From Cocos nucifera (taxonomy: Eukaryota > Streptophyta > Magnoliopsida > Arecales > Arecaceae), in contig QRFJ01000055.1 of the NCBI GenBank assembly GCA_006176705.1, positions 1,178,001 to 1,242,000 on the forward strand: a DNA stretch of 64,000 nt, read 5' to 3'. Every line of letters begins with the position of its first letter. Position 1 is the first letter of the stretch. The notes below the pieces were generated by a model, which searched no databases, was not told the DNA's origin, and worked only from the letters and a program-made list of their open reading frames with translations. This document shows, piece after piece, positions 58,086 to 64,000 of the stretch. Both the position numbers and the translations under genes were made by a program.

Positions 58086-58760
58086 GAACAAGGGGAGAGG
58101 CCCTTTCAATGGTTCTTTCATGCCCCAATAATCTTGTTAGGGATAGAAGAAGGAACTCACCCTAATAAAGATAAAGGCCAACCCCATTAGGAATAGGAGG
58201 AGGACCTCATCCGGATGGGAGGACAAAGGGAGAGGCCCCTTCAATGGCCATTTCGTTTCCTAATAATCTTACTAAGGATCGGAGGAGGACCTCATCCTAA
58301 CAAAGATATAGGCCAACCCCATCAGAAATAGGAGAAGGATCTTATCCTGATGGAGAGGCAAGGGGAGAGGCCCTTTCAATAGTCTTTTCATACCCCAATA
58401 ATCTTGTTAGGGATAGGAGGAGGACCTCATTCTAACAAAGGTAAAGACCAACCTCATCAGGAATAGGAGGAGGACCTCGTCCTGACTAGGGGACAAGAAG
58501 AGAGGTGCTTTCAACAGCCCTTTTATGCCTCAATAATCTTGTTAGGGATTGGAGAAGGACCTTATCCTAATAAAGATAAAGGCTAACCCCATCAAAAATA
58601 AGAGGTGGACATCGTCCTAACAGGATGACAAGGGGAGAAGTCCTTTCAACAGTCCTTTTTTATCCCAACTATCTTGCTAGGAATAGAAGGAGAATCTTGT
58701 CCTAACAAAGATAAGAGCCAACTATATCAGGAATAGAAGAAGAACCTCATCCTGATTCAA
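58086..58760 (+). repeat. 135-bp tandem repeats, right part
   Basis: Five units with anchors near 58124, 58258, 58394, 58529 and 58665, the same unit as at 53690-54586. The last unit decays into aagcaaaagctataattg, where the antisense gene region begins. Confidence 0.9.
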
Positions 58761-58858
58761 GCAAAAGCTATAATTGATCACACAGAAGTTGGAATATCTT
58801 TTAGTTGCAAAAAGTCAAAGATATCAGGAACAAGAGCATAAAACATAATGACTCCTAT

Positions 58859-59176
58859 TTATAAACGAGGGTGAAAGATGTTCAAGATATGGGATAAAGA
58901 TCTCAAAATGACACTGGCAAACAAAGAAGAAGAAAAGAAAGTGATATGCACAAAAGCCTTCTTAGTGGTGTAATCCCTAAAGAATTGCTTGGAAGATTGG
59001 TAGAGATTATTGATTTCATTGGAGGCCTCAGCGTAATTCTTCTTTGACTTCTTAAGCTCCCCCTCTATTTTTTTCATTTTCCTCCGAAGGTGATGAACTT
59101 CTTTCTTCAACCTTCTAATGGTAGCCTTTAAAGGTATACCTTGAGGTAAAGAGTTGGCTTCAATAGGAAACTGCAC
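58859..59176 (-). CDS. Antisense ORF b of Tat element 2 (coiled coil)
   Basis: A minus-strand 105-codon frame. The middle is a highly charged heptad-like helix: IRRLKKEVHHLRRKMKKIEG, then ELKKSKKNYAEASNEINNLY. The C-terminus turns hydrophobic (FVHITFFSSSLFASVILRSL) and may be intron read-through. A splice-acceptor-like ttaagtgcag sits just upstream on the minus strand (near 59165), so the true exon may start there and not at the ATG. It lies 130 bases downstream of ORF a in the same orientation and is probably another exon or a duplicated part of the same antisense gene. Function unknown. Confidence 0.45.
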   Translation of the reverse strand: MQFPIEANSLPQGIPLKATIRRLKKEVHHLRRKMKKIEGELKKSKKNYAEASNEINNLYQSSKQFFRDYTTKKAFVHITFFSSSLFASVILRSLSHILNIFHPRL

Positions 59177-59303
59177 TTAATACATGAAAAAAATCATAAT
59201 GCATGTACTACTAAAGGAAAAGATTTACTTTCATTAATCAAATATTTTTTAAGTATAGAAGAAAGAAGAAAAATTTAAAAAAAAAGTACAAAAATAAGAG
59301 GCC

Positions 59304-59906
59304 TCAGACCTCTGGTGGAGAGGTAGAGGAACTCGATGCAATCGGTTCCTCGATAATAGTGAAAGGAGGCTCGACTAGTGGGAGTTCGATAGCAACAGAT
59401 GGAGGCTTGGCTAGTGGGAGATCGACAGTAGCAGTGGAAGGCTCAGCCTCATCATCAGAATCTCCTTCGTCAAGAAAACCAAGATCAAGCTCAAAAAATT
59501 TATCGACCACATTCTTTTGGCAAAGCTTGTGTCTCTTGATGAAGGATAGTTGGGCGAACTCAACCTTTATGTCCCTCATTTCGGTAGAAATCTTGAACTC
59601 CTCCATAGCCTGGACCTTAGCCTCCACAATTCGGTCTAAAGTTTGTTGCTCCTTCTCCACCATTTCAGCTTCCATCTTTTCTCTCTTCTCAACCTTGGAG
59701 GCCAGCTCCTCCTTTGCCCTCGTCGAAGCTTGTTCGGCATCCCATATAGTTTGCCGAAGCCCTTCAACCTCAGTCGACCTCTCCTTGAGTAGGCAATTGA
59801 CATTGGCTTTCTCTTCAAGGAGGCATGCAACTTTGGCTTGACGATCTTCTTCAGATTTCATGACCTCCAATTTTATATAGTTCATCATCTTGATATTGGC
59901 GATCAA
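59304..59906 (-). CDS. Antisense ORF a of Tat element 2 (coiled coil, acidic tail)
   Basis: An intact minus-strand frame of 200 codons. Residues about 10-105 form a long coiled coil (EEDRQAKVACLLEEKANVN, TEVEGLRQTIWDAEQASTRA, KVEKREKMEAEMVEKEQQTL). Then comes MRDIKVEFAQLSFIKRHKLC, followed by the acidic motif LDLGFLDEGDSDDEAEP and a Pro/Val/Glu-rich end. This is the C-terminal half usual for the antisense protein of Tat-type gypsy elements. Its N-terminal domain is represented in the window only by the broken fragment at 28021-28343. The minus-strand sequence before the ATG (60087-59907) contains an intron-like stretch. The protein's role is unknown; its own promoter would lie near 60100-60340. 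Confidence 0.6.
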   Translation of the reverse strand: MIANIKMMNYIKLEVMKSEEDRQAKVACLLEEKANVNCLLKERSTEVEGLRQTIWDAEQASTRAKEELASKVEKREKMEAEMVEKEQQTLDRIVEAKVQAMEEFKISTEMRDIKVEFAQLSFIKRHKLCQKNVVDKFFELDLGFLDEGDSDDEAEPSTATVDLPLAKPPSVAIELPLVEPPFTIIEEPIASSSSTSPPEV

Positions 59907-60340
59907 CTGGTGTCCAATCTATGAAAATGATCAATTGCCTTGTGTTAATGAGGAAGCAGGGAACCGAAGGAAGAACATACCAGCAAAAGTGAGAAGTCGG
60001 AAAAAGAAGAAGGAATTTAAATAATAGAGAGAAGCTTGAGGTAGTTATGAATGTAGATCTGCTCCACCCAATCTTCATTCGATGCATGTCCCACTCATCA
60101 TGATAGAGGACAGGTGGCTAATAGAACCTTAATTATATCATACATTGGATAGCACTTTAGTGATAGTTTCAAAAAATCTATTTTTTTGGATTACCTCATG
60201 TTGAAGAAGCTTCGGCGCCAACTCAAAAAAAGCCAAAATGTTTCATTTCTTGATAGGTAAAAAATTGGTAGAAGATTTTGGCTATTGTAATTTTTGTACT
60301 TTCTTTGTCTGAAATTCAAACTCGAGAGTAGAGGGACAAG
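59907..60340 (-). promoter_or_regulatory. Antisense gene upstream region and purine tract of Tat 2
   Basis: This holds the 5' end of the antisense gene on the minus strand and, at its right edge, the plus-strand purine tract (gagtagagggacaag). The block 60055-60215 is shared with 28590-28785 of Tat element 1. Conservation between separate insertions fits a functional promoter or leader. No clear TATA box is assigned. Confidence 0.45.
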
Positions 60341-61441
60341 TGTTGGAAGTAAAATAACCTCCGTCAAAATTCTTAACTGCCAACCCCCATTCTGAAGGAA
60401 TTCGCCGACCCTCTCAACAATAAGTCTGTATCCCAGAACTTGTCGAAAGCATATTAAAGCTCAACTAGATGATCTTGAATAGTAAAAGCAAACTATTATT
60501 TAATTAAACTTACTTCTTAACTTAGAATGAATGATGAGACCAAAGTTCAACCCACCCAATCTTGATTGGTGATGAGTTTTGAAGATAGTTGAAGTCCTAT
60601 ATTATGGACAACACGCTCCTCCCAGCAGTGCTCCATTCAGAGGTATTCTATCCGGTCGAGCTCCCTTCAGTCGGGCTCCTTCCAAATGAACTCTTCCTAG
60701 TCACGCTCCTTCTAGCAGCGCTCCATCCTAGCAGATTTCTTCTAGCCAAACTTCTTTCAGTCATGCTTCATTCAGCCAAAGTCCTTCTATTCGAATATAC
60801 TTTAGGACGAGCATCTCCCAGCCAGTCATGAACCTACTTAGCCCATACCACATCTATTAGCTAGAGCCATCCAAAAGGATCTTGTCAAACCACTGATTCA
60901 TGATGACCATTCCACGAAGAATGGAGCATAGTACTTTAGATCTCAATCTAGGATGCGCCTACCCGTACATGACCTAGGAGGCTTTCAAACTCCTTAAAGC
61001 CTCTGGACACTGCTCCAACAGATCTCGATCGGTAACATGTTCACTGCCCACACTGAAGCCTTCAACCTACACCCGAACTCTAATGAACAGATCTCGACCG
61101 CTTATAAGTTGCAACAAATGATAATTCATCCTTTGTAATAAACTCCTCATGGCCTAAGCGGTCCACTACCAGATAATTATGGCTGTCACCATCAGTTTGT
61201 TACATGCTCTATCTATAAAAGAAATCCTACAGACACATTTTCTTCTAAGCTCTCTTCTCTTCTCATTACTCTATTTCTCTATTTTCTGAGCACTCCATTT
61301 CAATTGACCAGAGAATTGATTTAAGTATCGGAGGATCCTACCGAAGCCATCCACCTTCGGTTTAGACTTTATTTTGCAGGTTCCATCGGTGGCCTCATCT
61401 TTCCAACTTCAGCTACCTCCAACATCCTTATAGATTTCTAC
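60341..61441 (+). repeat. Tat-type gypsy 2 3' LTR
   Basis: It starts TGTTGGAAGTAAAATAACC after the purine tract and ends near GATTTCTACA. A TATA-like ctatctataaaaga lies near 61209. The final 300 bases align with the end of the LTR at 28897-30325. A run of gctccttccagtcg-type repeats occupies 60640-60790 (agctcccttcagtcgggctccttcc ...), absent from the other LTR. The end is set by the start of the Sirevirus gag frame. Confidence 0.75.
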
Positions 61442-62870
61442 ACTAAGTTGTTGGTGAATTTAATAAAATATCTACATATACATCTATAAAAAAAATTAGG
61501 ATAAATTAAAAATTACTCATGATGAAACAAGCAAAGTTAAAAAGTTCAAAATTAATTTGCTTGTTTATAAATATAAATTATTTAAAATAGAATACTATAA
61601 GTCAATTTTTGATATATTTTTTAAATTTATAGATATTATTAAGTAGTCTTGACAAAATCTATACTAATAATGAGCTTATTGGCAAGGTTCTTAGGGGTTT
61701 ACTAAAGTCGTGAAAAGCTAAAGTGATAGTGATATAAGAAGTGAAAGATCTTAGCAAGCTATCTATGAAAGAATTAATTAGTTTACTCATGACATATAAG
61801 TTGAATGTGCACCAAAATGAGAAGAAAGAATAATCAAAAAAGAGAAGGACCATCACCTTCAAATCAATTGCTAAATCAAAAGAAAGCGATAAGTTGGAGG
61901 ATAAAGATGAAGGAGAAAGTGAAGATGAAGTTGAGGACTTGAGGCTACTCACTAGAAAATTTAAAAACATCCTCAAGAAGAAATGGCTAAAAAAAAGGAA
62001 GATAAAGAGGATAAAGAAAGAAATATCATATAATTATGATAAGGTGGGATATTACAAGCCAAACAACCCTTGACTCAAAAGGAACCTCAAAAGGACCAAA
62101 AAAAATGCGATGATGGCTATTTGGGGAGATAGTGATATTTTAATTTGGATTTAAAAAAAAAAAGGAAGAAAGTATTGTAAATCTTTGCCTCATAACTCAT
62201 AATGATAAGATAAATTTTGAAAACTCTTCTAAATTTATCTTTGATGAATTATTTGAAGCCTTTCATAAATTAATAGATGATTTTGAAAAGATAAGACTGA
62301 AAAATAAAGAGCTTAAAAGATCCAATCTGATTTTAGCTTAAGAAAAGAACAAACTTTTGAAAGAAAAAAACTCTTTAGCTGAAGAAAAAGAAAATCTTTT
62401 GAAATTTAAAAAATTTTTAATAGAAAAAATGTAAAACTAAGAAAAAATACTAAAATATTGAAGTTTATAGTTAAAAAGTTTATATTTAGTTCGCAAAAGC
62501 TTCAATTAATTTTAAACAATCAAAAAGCTATTTTCAACAAGACTAAAATTTATTTTAATTATTTAAAAAAATAAAGATTTATCAAAAATATGCATGCTAG
62601 AACTTTTTATTAAAATTATTATATTACTTGCTTTAAATGTAACAAAGTAGGTCATAAAATTTTTAAATATAATATTAATCAATTTGGTCATAATTTATTG
62701 AAAAAATTTGAGTTTCAAAAGAAATTATGAGCACTAACTTCTATTGATCCAAGAAGGCTTAGGTACCAAAATCTACAAAATGATCAATTTGTAGGTGTGC
62801 CAAGCATCCAAGGATATGAAAGGTATAAATTCTTGAAAAATGGATGCTTAGAACTCAAAATGGATGGGTG
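61442..62870 (+). pseudogene. Sirevirus 2 gag
   Basis: The plus-strand translation begins at once with EFNKISTYTSIKKIRDKLKI, then THDETSKVKKFKINLLVYKY, ELIGKVLRGLLKS, VKDLSKLSMKELISLLMTY and KLNVHQNEKKE. These are the conserved capsid blocks of Sirevirus gag. The acidic stretch (DEGESEDEVEDLRLLTRKFK, near 61905) precedes a zinc knuckle ruined to YNYDKVGYYKPNNP (62029). Then come FIFDELFEAFHKLIDDFEKI (near 62240) and a second knuckle, CFKCNKVGHKIFKY (62632), with its last Cys lost. Many stops (near 61659, 61726, 61744, 62338, 62432). Dead copy; its 5' end is cut off by the Tat element. Confidence 0.85.
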
Positions 62871-63863
62871 ATGATGATTGATAAAAGATAAACCTTCTTC
62901 ACATCATGCCATCATTGATTATCAAAATAATCTATTGATTTTGATGATTTTTTTTGTGAAGGCATATAGAATACATTGTTCTTCCTTGCATTTGTGATTG
63001 CCTTATTTTTTGCCTTGAATATTTTGATGTATACATCATTGTAGGTATAATATTTACTTTAAAATTTATATGCTCTCTTAACTCCTTATATCATATTATT
63101 TTTTATTGGTAATCACTTGGGAAATATAAATCAAAATAAGCTTGATTGAATAAGAAATCACTTGTGTGCAAATCATATTGAATTAAATTTTGACATTCTC
63201 ATAAGATATCTAAGTATTCAAATCCCTCAAACATTGTATGATCTAAGAACTTCAATATAAGAGATCTATTCATAAAAGTGTGTGTGTAGACATTGATTTG
63301 CATGATAAATCATTGCATCATGATAATTCTTAGTTTGATCTTTGAGGCTTTATTAATCCCCTAGTTGAACCTTAACCCTAGAGCCACTATCTAGTTCTCA
63401 CTCGATTTGATCATATTTAAATTAATTGATTCTTAATCCCCCACTTGATTCATTTGAATTTAAATATCCTTTTGACCATGGATTTGATTTGCCATGGATC
63501 CCTGTTCAATTTGAACAATTTTTTCTTGGATCAAAACTCCTTGAATTATTTTCCATATTAAGGAGTTGACTCTTGGAAAGGAGTCAACTCATATTTTCAA
63601 GAAAAAATAAATTTTGTGAGGAGTCAACACTAGTTTTACTAGAGTCAACCAAAACTAGAGTCAACTCCTCATCAAGAGTCGACTCGTGTTTAATAGGAGT
63701 TAACCCTTGTGTTAGGGATTGATTTTTTAATCTAAGTCATCCCATTGAACCATCACTTCTGTCCATTTTCTTTCAAGCTAGAACTCCATTTAATGCTCTC
63801 TCCCTCCTAAATCAAAGCTTTCCCCTCCATTTTCTGCCTGATTTATCATAGTCCTGGTCTCTA
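62871..63863 (+). other. Spacer between Sirevirus 2 gag and env-like gene
   Basis: About 1 kb with no pol motif at all. The final 350 bases carry repeated gagtcaac / gagtcgactc blocks (63560-63720), as in Sirevirus LTRs and comparable to the spacer before the env-like gene of element 1 (24035-24050). Protease, integrase and RT are missing here, so a deletion of pol, or a rearrangement, is likely. Confidence 0.55.
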
Positions 63864-63953
63864 ATGGCACCTAACAAACAACTCGCTCGTAGGAGGACTC
63901 GTGTAGAACTATTAAGTCCTAAGGTGTCACCAAGCATTTCTCCCATGCATGAA
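63864..63953 (+). pseudogene. Sirevirus 2 env-like gene, first codons
   Basis: ATG at 63864 starts MAPNKQLARRRTRVELL, comparable to MAPKMKFAIEEE at the start of the env-like gene in Sirevirus 1 (24443). The frame meets TGA after about 30 codons (63954), and the window ends shortly after. The basic start and the similar upstream pyrimidine-rich leader (ctccctcct, tttcccctcc) support the call; the body of the gene is not visible. Confidence 0.4.
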
Positions 63954-64000
63954 TGAAGATCCAAATTTAGGAATGATAAGGGATAGTCCTCCATAGCCCG

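Larger units (their letters stand above)
53514..61441 (+). mobile_element. Tat-type gypsy element 2, 3' part
   Basis: The 3' half of a plus-strand gypsy element: a 135-bp tandem array (53690-54586 and 58086-58760), antisense ORFs (58859-59906), an AT-rich promoter-like region for the antisense gene, purine tract gagtagagggacaag (60326-60340) and the 3' LTR (60341-61441). Variable tandem arrays and an antisense gene between pol and 3' LTR are known traits of the Tat lineage. No pol is visible. The left limit is uncertain. The element abuts a Sirevirus gag at 61442, so it probably inserted there. Confidence 0.75.

Overview
The window is plant nuclear DNA made almost entirely of nested transposable elements. 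I found no host gene, rRNA or tRNA gene. The LTR retrotransposon lineages (Angela-type and Sirevirus Ty1/copia; Athila- and Tat-type Ty3/gypsy) and the plant-type CACTA DNA transposons point to a flowering plant. The look of the families suggests a monocot, perhaps a palm, but that part is recall-based inference and the sequence does not prove it. A 1000-N assembly gap (11490-12489) lies inside one element.

Left block, 1-30325 (plus strand). The outermost layer is the 3' end of a Tat-type gypsy element (28021-30325). A Sirevirus copia element (pieces at 4060-4296, 16303-17339 and 21993-28020, with its 3' LTR at 26816-28020) is inserted in that element's antisense gene. Three elements are inserted in the Sirevirus: the end of a decayed Angela-type copia (1-4059), a complete Angela-type copia with long LTRs (4297-16297, target duplication TTAGT), and a complete CACTA transposon (17340-21992, target duplication AAT). 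Both complete insertions can be removed by eye, and the Sirevirus reading frame then rejoins.

Middle block, 30326-48461. A tandem-repeat block and the right end of another CACTA element are followed by poorly classified LTR-like sequence. A badly decayed minus-strand Tat-type pol follows (integrase, RNase H and RT; 34500-36766 and 46864-47800). Its RT is split next to the catalytic motif by a minus-strand copia solo LTR (36767-46863, target duplication TGTCA). That solo LTR is itself split by a gag-only, non-autonomous Athila-like element (about 37310-45013).

Right block, 48462-64000. A second CACTA element (48462-about 53270) runs in the opposite orientation to the first. It is followed by a copia LTR end, then a Tat-type element (about 53514-61441) with 135-bp tandem repeats, antisense coiled-coil ORFs and a 3' LTR. 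A non-coding copia-like LTR element (54587-58085) interrupts its tandem array. The Tat element abuts a second Sirevirus (61442-64000) that goes from gag to the start of the env-like gene with no pol visible between.

Nearly every coding region carries stops or frameshifts. The exceptions are short: a 222-codon Athila-like gag block, the 118-codon CACTA ORF and the 200-codon antisense coiled-coil ORF. The most unusual structure is a long inverted repeat (arms about 415 bp) at the same relative place in both CACTA elements, although their subterminal repeat motifs differ completely.
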